A stretch of 11,697 nucleotides of DNA. It comes from CAZIWJ01 sp964542855 (GTDB taxonomy: Bacteria > Bacteroidota > Bacteroidia > Cytophagales > Cyclobacteriaceae). The stretch lies in the NCBI GenBank assembly GCA_964542855.1, contig CAZIWJ010000108.1, forward strand, positions 1-11,697, in the 5' to 3' direction. The translations under genes were made by a program, and so were the position numbers. Positions 1 through 8,833 of this stretch are shown here, piece after piece. How positions within the stretch are numbered: the first letter of the stretch is position 1; every line of letters begins with the position of its first letter. The notes under the pieces are model-generated. The model made no database searches. It worked only from the letters and a program-made list of their open reading frames with translations, and had not been told where the DNA came from.

Positions 1-2574
1 CAGGATGTCATGAACTGCCACCCTGCCGAGTATACGCTCGGATAAGGGCTCCACAATTTCTTCATTGTCTTTAAGGGCAGAAACCATCAGTCCACGAACA
101 GTACCGCAATCGTCTTCTCTAATTACCACGTCCTGGGCTACGTCTACTAAACGACGGGTCAGGTAGCCGGCATCCGCTGTCTTTAGCGCGGTATCGGCCA
201 GTCCTTTTCTTGCACCGTGAGTTGATATGAAGTATTCAATTACATCAAGTCCTTCCTTAAAGTTAGAAATAATCGGGTTCTCGATAATTTCACCAACTGA
301 CCCCTGCAAGCTTTTCTGTGGTTTGGCCATCAGTCCACGCATACCTCCTAACTGACGAATCTGCTCTCTTGAACCCCGGGCTCCTGAGTGCATCATCATG
401 TAAATCGGGTTGAATCCCTGGTCATCTTCCTCCATCTGGCTCATCAGGGCATTGGTGATCTGGGAGTTTACACGGGTCCAGATATCAATTACCTGATTGT
501 AGCGTTCGTTGTCGGTGATGATACCCATAAGATAGTTTTGCCATACCCCATCCACTTCTACCTTGGCTTTTTCAATCAGGTCGAGCTTGTCTCCTGGAAT
601 GGAAACGTCGCCCAATCCAATAGAAAGTCCACCTTTATACGCGGTATGGAAACCAAGGTATTTAATGTCATCGAGGAATTTAGCTGTCTTTGCCAGCCCA
701 ACGATTTTATAAACCATTGAGATAATTTCACGAAGCTTTTTCTTCGATAGCAATTCATTTACAAAACCTACTTCTTCAGGTACCGACTCATTAAATACCA
801 CTCTACCTGCCACGGTATCTATGACTTTGGTTTCCAGTTCATTTTGTTCGTTTCGGATGGTGGTACGAACCTTGATGTGGGTATGCTTGGATATAACCCC
901 TTCGTTCATGGCAATGATAACCTCTTCATGACTGTAAAAGGTCATGCCTTCGCCTTTAATTGGTTCGTCTTCGGTGCTCTTTCTGCCTTTGGTAAGGAAG
1001 TAGAGTCCCAGTACCATGTCCTGTGAAGGAACGGCAATAGGTGCTCCGTTAGCAGGGTTTAGAATGTTATGCGATGATAACATCAGCACCGAAGCTTCCA
1101 GAATTGCTTCCTGGCCTAGCGGTACGTGAACCGCCATTTGGTCGCCATCGAAGTCAGCGTTGAATGCCGTACATACTAAAGGATGCAACTGGATAGCTTT
1201 GCCCTCAATTAGCTTGGGCTGAAAAGCCTGGATACCCAAACGGTGTAATGTTGGGGCACGGTTTAATAATACAGGGTGCCCTTTCAATACATTCTCCAGA
1301 ATGTCCCAAACTACAGGATCTTTACGATCTACTATTTTCTTGGCCGACTTTACCGTTTTCACGATGCCTCTTTCGATGAGCTTACGAATAATAAACGGCT
1401 TAAAAAGCTCTGCTGCCATGGATTTGGGTAATCCACATTCGTGAAGCTTCAGTTCCGGGCCAACAACAATTACTGATCGTCCGGAGTAGTCAACTCGCTT
1501 TCCTAACAGGTTCTGACGGAATCGCCCCTGCTTACCTTTTAGCATGTCGCTGAGTGATTTCAGCGCCCGATTACCGTCGGAACGAACGGCATTTACTTTT
1601 CTTGAATTATCGAATAAGGAATCCACAGCTTCCTGAAGCATTCGCTTTTCGTTTCGCAAAATTACTTCCGGGGCTTTAATATCTATTAAACGCTTCAGTC
1701 GATTATTCCGGATAATCACCCGACGATACAGATCGTTCAGGTCAGATGTTGCAAAGCGGCCGCCATCTAGAGGTACCAGCGGTCTCAGTTCCGGCGGAAT
1801 AACCGGTACCATCTTAATAACCATCCACTCCGGGCGGTTCTCGATCCGGGTACGTGCGTCGCGAAATGCCTCTACTACTTTTAGCCGCTTCAGGGCTTCG
1901 GCTTTTCGCTGCTGAGAAGTATCGGTTGATGCCTGATGACGAAGCTTGTAAGACAAATCATCCAGATCAAGGTTCGATAGCAGCATCTCAAGGGCTTCGG
2001 CGCCCATTTTGGCAATAAACTTGTTCGGATCGCTGTCGTCCAACTTCTGGTTATCGGCCGGCAGTTTGTCTAAGATATCCAGGTACTCGTCTTCGGTTAG
2101 GAAATCGAGTTCGTTAATGCCATCTTCTGCTTTGATTCCCGGCTGTACTACCGCGTATCGTTCGTAATAAATAATCTGGTCCAGCTTTTTGGTTGCCAGG
2201 CCAAGCAGGTAACCAATTTTGTTGGGCAACGAACGGAAGTACCAAATGTGAGCAACCGGTACAACCAACTCAATATGGCCCATTCGCTCACGTCGCACTT
2301 TCTTTTCCGTAACTTCTACCCCGCAGCGATCGCAAATGATCCCTTTATATCGTATTCGTTTATATTTTCCGCAATGGCACTCCCAATCCTTAACCGGCCC
2401 AAAGATCCGCTCACAGAACAAACCACCCATTTCGGGCTTATAGGTTCGGTAGTTGATCGTTTCGGGTTGTGTAACCTCACCGTGAGAGCTCTCTAAAATA
2501 GACTCGGGAGAGGCTAAACTAATTGTGACCTTGGAGAAGTCGTGCGTTAGCTTTTTATTCTTTTTGAATGCCAT
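1..2574 (-). CDS. rpoC: DNA-directed RNA polymerase subunit beta' (RpoC), 3' end cut by the window edge
   Basis: This is the catalytic beta' subunit of RNA polymerase. The frame is open from ATG at 2574 to base 1, giving 858 codons; the family is about 1,400 residues, so the C-terminal 40% is outside the window. Visible in order: the N-terminal zinc ribbon with Cys66, Cys68, Cys81 and Cys84; the lid/rudder and switch region (GKRVDYSGRSVIVVGPELKL); the active-site loop NADFDGDQM, whose Asp474, Asp476 and Asp478 hold the catalytic Mg2+; and the bridge helix from about residue 783 (ISTHGARKGLADTALKTA). The first cysteine of the second zinc site is Cys823 (EDDCGT); its partners and the trigger loop lie beyond the edge. 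The gene begins 66 nt after rpoB with no clear Shine-Dalgarno sequence and is probably co-transcribed with it. I saw no frameshift in the parts I translated. Confidence 0.98.
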   Translation of the reverse strand, partial: MAFKKNKKLTHDFSKVTISLASPESILESSHGEVTQPETINYRTYKPEMGGLFCERIFGPVKDWECHCGKYKRIRYKGIICDRCGVEVTEKKVRRERMGHIELVVPVAHIWYFRSLPNKIGYLLGLATKKLDQIIYYERYAVVQPGIKAEDGINELDFLTEDEYLDILDKLPADNQKLDDSDPNKFIAKMGAEALEMLLSNLDLDDLSYKLRHQASTDTSQQRKAEALKRLKVVEAFRDARTRIENRPEWMVIKMVPVIPPELRPLVPLDGGRFATSDLNDLYRRVIIRNNRLKRLIDIKAPEVILRNEKRMLQEAVDSLFDNSRKVNAVRSDGNRALKSLSDMLKGKQGRFRQNLLGKRVDYSGRSVIVVGPELKLHECGLPKSMAAELFKPFIIRKLIERGIVKTVKSAKKIVDRKDPVVWDILENVLKGHPVLLNRAPTLHRLGIQAFQPKLIEGKAIQLHPLVCTAFNADFDGDQMAVHVPLGQEAILEASVLMLSSHNILNPANGAPIAVPSQDMVLGLYFLTKGRKSTEDEPIKGEGMTFYSHEEVIIAMNEGVISKHTHIKVRTTIRNEQNELETKVIDTVAGRVVFNESVPEEVGFVNELLSKKKLREIISMVYKIVGLAKTAKFLDDIKYLGFHTAYKGGLSIGLGDVSIPGDKLDLIEKAKVEVDGVWQNYLMGIITDNERYNQVIDIWTRVNSQITNALMSQMEEDDQGFNPIYMMMHSGARGSREQIRQLGGMRGLMAKPQKSLQGSVGEIIENPIISNFKEGLDVIEYFISTHGARKGLADTALKTADAGYLTRRLVDVAQDVVIREDDCGTVRGLMVSALKDNEEIVEPLSERILGRVAVHDIL

Positions 2575-2608
2575 AGAATGAAACGATAATGAATGTTAAA
2601 TAAACGCA

Positions 2609-2631
2609 CCGGAAGGTTATTAGCCCTCCGG
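2609..2631 (-). other. small imperfect hairpin between rpoB and rpoC
   Basis: In the 66-nt rpoB-rpoC gap the minus strand reads CCGGAGG, an 8-nt loop, then CCTTCCGG. This folds into a 7-bp stem with one bulged base, starting about 9 nt after the rpoB stop. No U tract follows, so it is not a canonical intrinsic terminator. It could protect or mark a processing site between the two coding regions, but a function is inferred only from its position. Confidence 0.35.
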
Positions 2632-2640
2632 ATTGTGTGT

Positions 2641-5600
2641 TTAGTCTAATGTAATTTCCAGTGCCAGTCCTCGTAATTCGTGAACCAACACATTAAATGA
2701 CTCTGGTATGTTAGGACGAGGCATGTTTTCACCCTTAACAATGGCTTCGTATGCTTTGGCCCGGCCCACTACGTCATCCGACTTCACCGTCAGAATTTCC
2801 TGCAGTACGTTTGCTGCGCCAAAAGCTTCAAGGGCCCATACTTCCATTTCTCCAAATCGCTGACCACCAAATTGTGCTTTACCACCCAGGGGTTGCTGGG
2901 TAATAAGGGAATATGGACCAATGGAACGGGCGTGCATTTTGTCGTCGACCAGGTGACCCAGTTTCAACATGTAGATCACTCCTACGGTTGTTGGCTGGTC
3001 GAAACGTTCGCCGGTTAGCCCGTCGTACAGGTGCGTCCTGCCATATTCAGGTAAACCTGCTTTCTCAAGCTCTTTAGCCACATCGTCAGCAGAAGCCCCG
3101 TCAAAAATTGGTGTCGCAAACTTTTTCCCGGTTTTCAGTCCTGCCCAGCCTAACACTGTTTCGTAAATTTGGCCAAGATTCATTCGGGAAGGAACCCCCA
3201 GTGGGTTAAGCACAATATCAACCGGTGTGCCGTCTTCCAGGAAGGGCATATCTTCTTTACGAACTATTTTGGCTACTACGCCTTTGTTACCGTGACGACC
3301 GGCCATTTTATCGCCTACCTTGAGTTTACGTTTTTTAGCAACGTATACCTTGGCCAGTTGAACGATGCCGGTTGGCAGTTCGTCACCCACTTCAAGGGTA
3401 AACCGGTCGCGCTTGAACTCAGCAGATATTTCATTCCGCTTCTGCGTATAATTCCGTATCGTACGGGCAACTAGCCGGTTAGTACGATCATCATCCGTCC
3501 ACCCTTCTACTAAAGTATCGGTAATTAAGCTCGACTCTTCAGGGATGCTCAGGTTACTTTCATCGCGGTAGCTATTTGTTTCCGGGAACAGGTTATTATC
3601 AATGTTATCGCGGTTAAATTTTACCCCTTTGGTAATTAATTCATCCCCGAACTTGTGTTTAACTCCCTGTGAAATTTTTCCCTCCAGTAAGTCGGTCAGC
3701 TTTTTTATCATGCGGGTACGCACAGCTAACAACTGGTTGCGATATTTACCCTTCAGTTCTTCAACCTCTTTCTTTGCTTTTTGGCGAAGGTCACGATCCT
3801 TTTTAGGGCGCGAGAATAGCTTGGTATCAATAACTACTCCACGTAATGACGGGGAAGCCTTCAGGGAAGCGTCTTTCACGTCACCGGCTTTGTCGCCGAA
3901 TATGGCACGGAGTAGTTTTTCTTCTGGAGTGGGATCGGTTTCTCCTTTAGGAGTAATTTTACCGATCAGGATGTCTCCTTCCCTAACCTCTGCTCCAACT
4001 CGTATAATACCATTTTCATCGAGGTTTCTAATGGCTTCTTCTCCCACGTTAGGAATTTCCGAAGTTAATTCTTCCTCACCTCGCTTGGTGTCTCTAACTT
4101 CAAGCTCAAACTCTTCAATATGAATGGAGGTAAACAAATCGTGGGTTACCACTTCTTCCGATATTACAATTGCATCCTCGAAGTTATATCCCTGCCAGGG
4201 CATGAATGCCACCATCATATTCCGACCCAGGGCCAGTTCCCCGGCCTCCGTAGCATACCCTTCACAAAGAACATCTCCTGCTTCCACTCGCTGCCCTTTG
4301 CTTACCAGAGGAGTAAGGTTGATACAGGTATCCTGGTTGGTTTTTCTGAATTTGGTTAGTTTATATTCTTTCAGATCATCGTCGAAGCTTACCATGGCTT
4401 CATCTTCGGTAAGATCCTGTTTAATGATAATCTTTTTAGCGTCTACGTAGTGTATAATACCACCCTTTTCAGCAGTCACTAACGCCCGGGAGTCTTTGGC
4501 AACCCGCCCTTCCAGACCGGTTCCCACAATTGGGGCCTGCGGGCGAAGCAAAGGAACAGCCTGACGCTGCATGTTCGATCCCATCAGGGCACGGTTAGCA
4601 TCGTCGTGTTCCAGGAATGGAATCATTGATGCAGCCACCGATACGATTTGGTTCGGTGCAATATCCATGTACGACAGCTTGTTCGGCTCCAGAACCGGGA
4701 AGTCACCCTCAAAACGTGCTTTTACGCGGTCGTTCATAAATTCACCCTTATTACTTAACGGTGCATTAGCCTGGGCAATGTTGTGGGTATCTTCCTCTTC
4801 GGCGGTCAGGTACAAAACGTTTCCTGACATATCTACTTTACCATCGGCTACTTCCCGATAAGGAGTTTCAATGAAGCCCATGTTATTCACTTTCGCGTGA
4901 ACGCAAAGCGATGATATAAGGCCAATGTTCGGGCCTTCAGGAGTTTCAATTGTACACAAGCGCCCGTAGTGCGTGTAGTGCACGTCACGGACTTCAAAAC
5001 CTGCCCTTTCCCGGGACAAACCACCGGGGCCTAACGCTGACATCCGCCTTTTATGGGTTACCTCACCCAGTGGGTTGGTTTGGTCCATAAACTGCGAAAG
5101 CTGGTTAGTACCAAAAAAGGAGTTAATCACTGACGACAGCGTACGCGCATTAATCAGGTCAACCGGCTTGAACTCTTCATTATCGCGAACATTCATGCGC
5201 TCTTTAATGGTTCTGGCCATACGTGCCAAACCCACACCAAACTGGCTGTAAAGCTGTTCGCCGACCGTTCGCACCCGGCGGTTGCTCAGGTGGTCAATGT
5301 CATCAACAACGGCCTTTGAGTTAATCAGTCCGATCAGGTATTTCACAATCCGCACAATATCTTCGGTCGTTAATACCTTAACCTCTGAAGAGATTTCCAG
5401 ATTTAGTTTCTTATTAATTCTATACCGGCCTACTTCCCCAAGGTCGTAGCGCTTATCACTAAAAAACAGGTTCTGAATAATGTCCCGGGCCGTTTGCTCA
5501 TCGGGCGCTTCGGTGTTTCTTAACTGGCGATAAATTTGTTCTACCGCCTCTTTTTCAGAGTTCGAATTATCTTTGTGGAGCGTGTTGTAAATAATAGAAT

Positions 5601-6513
5601 AATCAGTAATATTTACATCTTCACGGTGCAGAATAATTGAATCAGTTCCAGACTCAACAATGGTGGTGATATCTTCCACATCAAGCACCTTGTCGCGTTC
5701 AAGTAGAACTTCGTTACGGTCAATGGATACTACTTCGCCCGTATCTTCATCTACAAAGTCTTCAGTCCACGTTCTTAAAACCCTGGCGGCTAACCTACGG
5801 CCAACTACTTTTTTGATGTTCTTTTCAGTTGCCTTCACCTCTTCAGAAAGACCGAAAAGATCTAAAATGTGCTTATCTGTACCGTAACCAATTGCCCTAA
5901 GAAGCATGGTAACCGGAAACTTTTTCTTCCGGTCGATGTATGCGTACATCACATTATTTACGTCGGTGGCAAACTCGATCCAGGAACCCCTGAAAGGAAT
6001 AATCCGGGCCGAATAAAGTTTGGTTCCGTTCGTGTGTTTGCTTTGGGCAAAGAATACCCCGGGAGAACGGTGGAGCTGCGATACAATTACCCGCTCTGAT
6101 CCGTTAATCACGAACGAACCTTTGCCCGTCATGTAAGGAATGTTACCCAGGAATACTTCCTGCTCTATGGTTTCAAAGTCTTCTATATCCTCATCATTGC
6201 AGATCAGTCGGAGTTTCGCCTTAAGAGGAACTGCGTAGGTTAACCCTCGGTCCACACATTCGTCTACAGAATATTTGGGCGGGTCGATGGTGTAATCAAC
6301 AAACTCTAGGGTGTAGTTATCTCTGGAGTCATTGATGGGGAAATTTTCACTGAAAACTTTGTAAAGACCTTCAGAAGATTTTTGCTCTGCTGACGATTCA
6401 ATTTGAAAAAAGTCTTCAAAAGAGCGTAATTGAATTTCCAGAAAATCCGGATAGTCAATTACACGCTTAATTGTGGAAAAGTTATGTCTTTCCTTAATAG
6501 CTATGTTGGTCAA
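2641..6513 (-). CDS. rpoB: DNA-directed RNA polymerase subunit beta (RpoB), apparent TTG start
   Basis: This is the beta subunit of RNA polymerase, 1,290 residues, full length for a Bacteroidota RpoB. The N-terminus (NFSTIKRVIDYPDFLEIQLR) is typical. The rifampicin pocket lies around residues 470-495 (FFGTNQLSQFMDQ, then HKRRMSALGPGG). Asp477, His487 and Ser492 match E. coli Asp516, His526 and Ser531, so no common resistance substitution is seen at those three sites. ETPEGPNIGL begins at Glu523. GDKMAGRHGNKG spans 1067-1078, with Lys1069 and Lys1077 matching the active-centre lysines E. coli K1065 and K1073. The C-terminus (FNVLVHELRGLALEI) packs against beta'. The start codon is TTG: an in-frame TAA lies three codons upstream, and there is no ATG between it and the conserved N-terminus. 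It is separated from rplL by 153 nt of structured spacer and from rpoC by 66 nt. Confidence 0.98.
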   Translation of the reverse strand: MTNIAIKERHNFSTIKRVIDYPDFLEIQLRSFEDFFQIESSAEQKSSEGLYKVFSENFPINDSRDNYTLEFVDYTIDPPKYSVDECVDRGLTYAVPLKAKLRLICNDEDIEDFETIEQEVFLGNIPYMTGKGSFVINGSERVIVSQLHRSPGVFFAQSKHTNGTKLYSARIIPFRGSWIEFATDVNNVMYAYIDRKKKFPVTMLLRAIGYGTDKHILDLFGLSEEVKATEKNIKKVVGRRLAARVLRTWTEDFVDEDTGEVVSIDRNEVLLERDKVLDVEDITTIVESGTDSIILHREDVNITDYSIIYNTLHKDNSNSEKEAVEQIYRQLRNTEAPDEQTARDIIQNLFFSDKRYDLGEVGRYRINKKLNLEISSEVKVLTTEDIVRIVKYLIGLINSKAVVDDIDHLSNRRVRTVGEQLYSQFGVGLARMARTIKERMNVRDNEEFKPVDLINARTLSSVINSFFGTNQLSQFMDQTNPLGEVTHKRRMSALGPGGLSRERAGFEVRDVHYTHYGRLCTIETPEGPNIGLISSLCVHAKVNNMGFIETPYREVADGKVDMSGNVLYLTAEEEDTHNIAQANAPLSNKGEFMNDRVKARFEGDFPVLEPNKLSYMDIAPNQIVSVAASMIPFLEHDDANRALMGSNMQRQAVPLLRPQAPIVGTGLEGRVAKDSRALVTAEKGGIIHYVDAKKIIIKQDLTEDEAMVSFDDDLKEYKLTKFRKTNQDTCINLTPLVSKGQRVEAGDVLCEGYATEAGELALGRNMMVAFMPWQGYNFEDAIVISEEVVTHDLFTSIHIEEFELEVRDTKRGEEELTSEIPNVGEEAIRNLDENGIIRVGAEVREGDILIGKITPKGETDPTPEEKLLRAIFGDKAGDVKDASLKASPSLRGVVIDTKLFSRPKKDRDLRQKAKKEVEELKGKYRNQLLAVRTRMIKKLTDLLEGKISQGVKHKFGDELITKGVKFNRDNIDNNLFPETNSYRDESNLSIPEESSLITDTLVEGWTDDDRTNRLVARTIRNYTQKRNEISAEFKRDRFTLEVGDELPTGIVQLAKVYVAKKRKLKVGDKMAGRHGNKGVVAKIVRKEDMPFLEDGTPVDIVLNPLGVPSRMNLGQIYETVLGWAGLKTGKKFATPIFDGASADDVAKELEKAGLPEYGRTHLYDGLTGERFDQPTTVGVIYMLKLGHLVDDKMHARSIGPYSLITQQPLGGKAQFGGQRFGEMEVWALEAFGAANVLQEILTVKSDDVVGRAKAYEAIVKGENMPRPNIPESFNVLVHELRGLALEITLD

Positions 6514-6580
6514 GACTTGTTATATTTTACAGTTACCGATAATAAAGTAATCTCAATGAAATTTATTTCAAAGACAAGAA

Positions 6581-6620
6581 CCTGTACAAACAGGAAATGA
6601 CCTGACTAAAAAGCCAGGCC
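6581..6620 (-). promoter_or_regulatory. tandem hairpins in the rplL-rpoB spacer, candidate attenuator or processing site
   Basis: Two hairpins lie in series on the transcript between rplL and rpoB. The first (6620-6599) pairs GGCCTGGC with GTCAGGTC as 8 bp, including two G-U pairs, around a TTTTTA loop. The second (6594-6581) pairs CCTGT with ACAGG around TTGT and is followed by the U-rich run TTCTTGTCTTTG. The four arms share a CCTG/CAGG core, so arms 2 and 3 can also pair with each other. E. coli is known to have an attenuator and an RNase III site in the same spacer. The sequence here is different, so the role is inferred from position and fold. Confidence 0.45.
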
Positions 6621-6666
6621 TTCATTAACATAAAATGCTTTGTAGGAGTTCTATATTTATCTTAAT

Positions 6667-7053
6667 TTATTTTAATTCTACTTCTGCACCCAGTTCTTCA
6701 AGTTCCTTCTTAAGATTTTCCGCTTCTTCCTTAGACATACCCTCGCGTACAGGTTGAGGAACACCATCCACTAATTCCTTAGCTTCTTTCAAACCCTTTC
6801 CGGTTTGTTCCTTAACAAACTTCACAACCTTTAGCTTTGCCGATCCTGCAGATTTCAGGATAACGTCAAACTCGGTTTGCGCTGGGGCTTCTTCACCTTC
6901 ATCTCCTCCACCAGCGGCGGCTACGGGAGCTGCTGCCACTGCAGCGGCTGCAGGTTCTATGCCGTATTCCTCTTTAAGGATGTCAGCTAATTCATTTACT
7001 TCTTTAACGGTTAAATTAACTAATTGTTCCGCTAACTCTTTTACTTCTGCCAT
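6667..7053 (-). CDS. rplL: 50S ribosomal protein L7/L12 (bL12)
   Basis: This 128-residue protein is the flexible stalk protein of the large ribosomal subunit. It recruits and activates the translational GTPases, including the EF-Tu encoded in this cluster. Residues 1-33 form the dimerising, L10-binding N-terminal domain (VKELAEQLVNLTVKEVNELADIL). Residues 34-59 are an Ala/Gly-rich acidic hinge. Residues 60-128 are the GTPase-contacting C-terminal domain (FDVILKSAGSAKLKVVKFVK and the KGLKEAKELVD helix). The length is normal. It starts at ATG 44 nt after rplJ without a visible Shine-Dalgarno sequence. L12 is needed in several copies per L10, so its output must exceed that of rplJ, and the hairpins downstream may help limit read-through into rpoB. 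Confidence 0.98.
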   Translation of the reverse strand: MAEVKELAEQLVNLTVKEVNELADILKEEYGIEPAAAAVAAAPVAAAGGGDEGEEAPAQTEFDVILKSAGSAKLKVVKFVKEQTGKGLKEAKELVDGVPQPVREGMSKEEAENLKKELEELGAEVELK

Positions 7054-7097
7054 TTCAAATTACGATTATAATACTAATTCCAGTTCTAAACTATTTA

Positions 7098-7667
7098 TTA
7101 TTGAGCACGCTCTTCCAGTGCTTTTACAATACCAGACAATTTCTGGGGGGTACTCTGTACCTGTGCCATCAGGTTCTTCATCGGAGACTGAAGCAGAGTA
7201 ATGGTATTTTTGGCCGGTGATTGCAACAGTGCAATAACGTCGCCAAGTACTTCTTCCCTGGAACGGATCTCCTTTAGCGCTGTTAAACTATCTTCACCTA
7301 CATATACTGCCGAATCAATTGAAGCTCCTTTGAAACGGGGTTTTTCAATTTTATTCGGGTTTTTCTTTTTGAAATCAATCAGTAGCTTCGCCGGTGTTTT
7401 GGCATCTTCCGGCGAAAACATGATACCGCTTGTTCCTTCCAGAATTTGATATAAATCTGACAAATCAGTGTCCTGTTGCTCCAGGGCTTTTCTGATTAGT
7501 GTGTTTTTTACAATCCTGTACTCTATACCACTTTTGTAGCACTCTTCGCGGAACTTGTTAATCTGGGCAACAGTCATCCCGCCCGTATCGGTTACGTAGA
7601 AGTACTCTGTGTTTTTCAGTTTGTCGGATAGCTCTTCAATGAGCGCACCTTTTTCTTCTCTAGTCAT
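7098..7667 (-). CDS. rplJ: 50S ribosomal protein L10 (uL10) with an extended C-terminal L12-binding helix
   Basis: L10 anchors the L12 dimers to the large subunit at the stalk base beside L11. The N-terminal globular part (about 1-138) carries the usual rRNA-binding region (YRIVKNTLIRKAL, residues 50-62). At 189 residues it is longer than E. coli L10 (165). The extra length is in the C-terminal helix, where an 11-residue unit recurs: IALLQSPAKNT (145-155), ITLLQSPMKNL (156-166), MAQVQSTPQKL (167-177), then a degenerate SGIVKALEERA. L12 dimers bind this helix in L10 proteins, so the repeats suggest at least three dimer sites (inference). The ATG is 2 nt after the rplA stop, which suggests translational coupling. 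Autogenous control by L10-L12 is known in other bacteria; no leader site is identified here. Confidence 0.97.
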   Translation of the reverse strand: MTREEKGALIEELSDKLKNTEYFYVTDTGGMTVAQINKFREECYKSGIEYRIVKNTLIRKALEQQDTDLSDLYQILEGTSGIMFSPEDAKTPAKLLIDFKKKNPNKIEKPRFKGASIDSAVYVGEDSLTALKEIRSREEVLGDVIALLQSPAKNTITLLQSPMKNLMAQVQSTPQKLSGIVKALEERAQ

Positions 7668-7669
7668 GA

Positions 7670-8368
7670 CTATGTACCTGGTATACTGTTCTTATCAATC
7701 TTAATGCTGGGGCTCATCGTAGTAGACATATATACACTCTGCATGTAAGTTCCTTTGGAAGAAACCGGCTTAAGTTTATTCAGGGTTGAAAGTAATTCCC
7801 TGGCATTTTCCAGTAGCTTATCTGGAGAAAAGCTTACTTTTCCAATGCCAGCATGAATAATTCCAAACTTATCAACCTTAAAATCGATCTTACCTGCCTT
7901 AACTTCCTGCACGGCCTTACCGATATCCATAGTTACCGTACCTGCTTTCGGGTTAGGCATCAAGCCTCTAGGACCAAGTACCCTTCCCAGTTTACCAACT
8001 TTGGCCATAACGGTAGGCATGGTAATGATGATGTCAACATCGGTCCAACCTTCTTCTATCTTGGTGATGTACTCGTCTAGCCCTGCGTAATCGGCACCTG
8101 CTTCTTTGGCCTCTTCAACCTTGTCGTCGGTACACAGTACCAATACACGAACTTCTTTACCCGTACCATGCGGCAGGGCTACAACTCCCCTTACCATCTG
8201 GTCGGCTTTCCGGGGGTCAACTCCCAGGTTAACGTCCAGATCTACCGAAGCATCGAACTTGGTAAGGTTAATGTCTTTAATCAGCTCGGATGCTTCTTGC
8301 AATGAGTATGCTTTGGTACCGTCGTACTTTTCGGCTATTGCCTTTTGCTTTTTCGTCAGTTTTCCCAT
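7670..8368 (-). CDS. rplA: 50S ribosomal protein L1 (uL1)
   Basis: L1 forms the mobile stalk on the E-site side of the large subunit and helps release deacylated tRNA. In many bacteria it also represses its own operon by binding mRNA. The protein has 232 residues, normal for the family. The signature LGRVLGPRGLMPNPKAGTVT is at residues 127-146. The C-terminal part (KLKPVSSKGTYMQSVYMSTT) completes the RNA-binding domain. ATG at 8368 lies 8 nt after the rplK stop (TAG). The TAG stop of this gene is 2 nt before the rplJ ATG. No candidate L1-binding mimic of the 23S rRNA site was recognised upstream of rplK. Confidence 0.98.
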   Translation of the reverse strand: MGKLTKKQKAIAEKYDGTKAYSLQEASELIKDINLTKFDASVDLDVNLGVDPRKADQMVRGVVALPHGTGKEVRVLVLCTDDKVEEAKEAGADYAGLDEYITKIEEGWTDVDIIITMPTVMAKVGKLGRVLGPRGLMPNPKAGTVTMDIGKAVQEVKAGKIDFKVDKFGIIHAGIGKVSFSPDKLLENARELLSTLNKLKPVSSKGTYMQSVYMSTTMSPSIKIDKNSIPGT

Positions 8369-8376
8369 AACGTGTA

Positions 8377-8820
8377 CTAATTTTCCCAGGGAGGTTTACC
8401 TGTAACTCTTAATCCCATACTCCTTGCCGTGCCAGCAACCATTTTCATTGCCGACTCAATTTTGAAGGCATTCAGATCCTGCATCTTGGTTTCGGCAATT
8501 TCCTTAACCTGGTCCCAGGTTACCTTACCAACCTTGGCACGGTTTGGTTCTGCCGATCCTTTCTTAAGGTTGGCCGCCTGCATTAATAAAATTGGTGCAG
8601 GTGGAGTTTTTATAATAAAGTCAAATGACTTGTCACTATATATTGTTACAACCACAGGTAACATCTGCCCCTGCTTGTCCTGCGTACGGGAATTAAACTG
8701 CTTACAGAATTCCATAATGTTCAATCCCTTACTACCCAGTGCCGGACCCACAGGTGGCGAAGGGTTTGCCTGCCCTCCTCTTACCTGCAACTTTAAAAAA
8801 CCGGTAATTTCTCTAGCCAT
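8377..8820 (-). CDS. rplK: 50S ribosomal protein L11 (uL11)
   Basis: L11 binds 23S rRNA at the GTPase-associated centre at the stalk base and takes part in factor function and the stringent response. The protein has 147 residues. The N-terminal domain contains GGQANPSPPVGPALGSKGLN, with the conserved Pro22-Pro23 pair that contacts thiopeptide antibiotics such as thiostrepton in other bacteria. The C-terminal rRNA-binding domain ends with the family signature region MVAGTARSMGLRVTG (127-141). The start is ATG, 13 nt after nusG, and the gene precedes rplA by 8 nt. I see no promoter of its own in the short upstream gap, so it is probably transcribed from upstream with nusG. Confidence 0.98.
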   Translation of the reverse strand: MAREITGFLKLQVRGGQANPSPPVGPALGSKGLNIMEFCKQFNSRTQDKQGQMLPVVVTIYSDKSFDFIIKTPPAPILLMQAANLKKGSAEPNRAKVGKVTWDQVKEIAETKMQDLNAFKIESAMKMVAGTARSMGLRVTGKPPWEN

Positions 8821-8833
8821 TCTTATCTACTAT

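Noticed and set aside
3602..4123. Plus-strand open frame of 173 codons inside rpoB, and similar shorter ones in rpoB, rpoC, tuf and the ribosomal protein genes
   Set aside because: They lie antisense to strongly conserved coding regions and are Ser/Arg/Phe-rich with no domain pattern, as expected for shadow frames.
5028..5085. Rifampicin-resistance substitution in RpoB
   Set aside because: The key residues corresponding to E. coli D516, H526 and S531 are all wild type. Neighbouring differences (for example Gly at the position of S522) are more likely lineage variation than acquired resistance.
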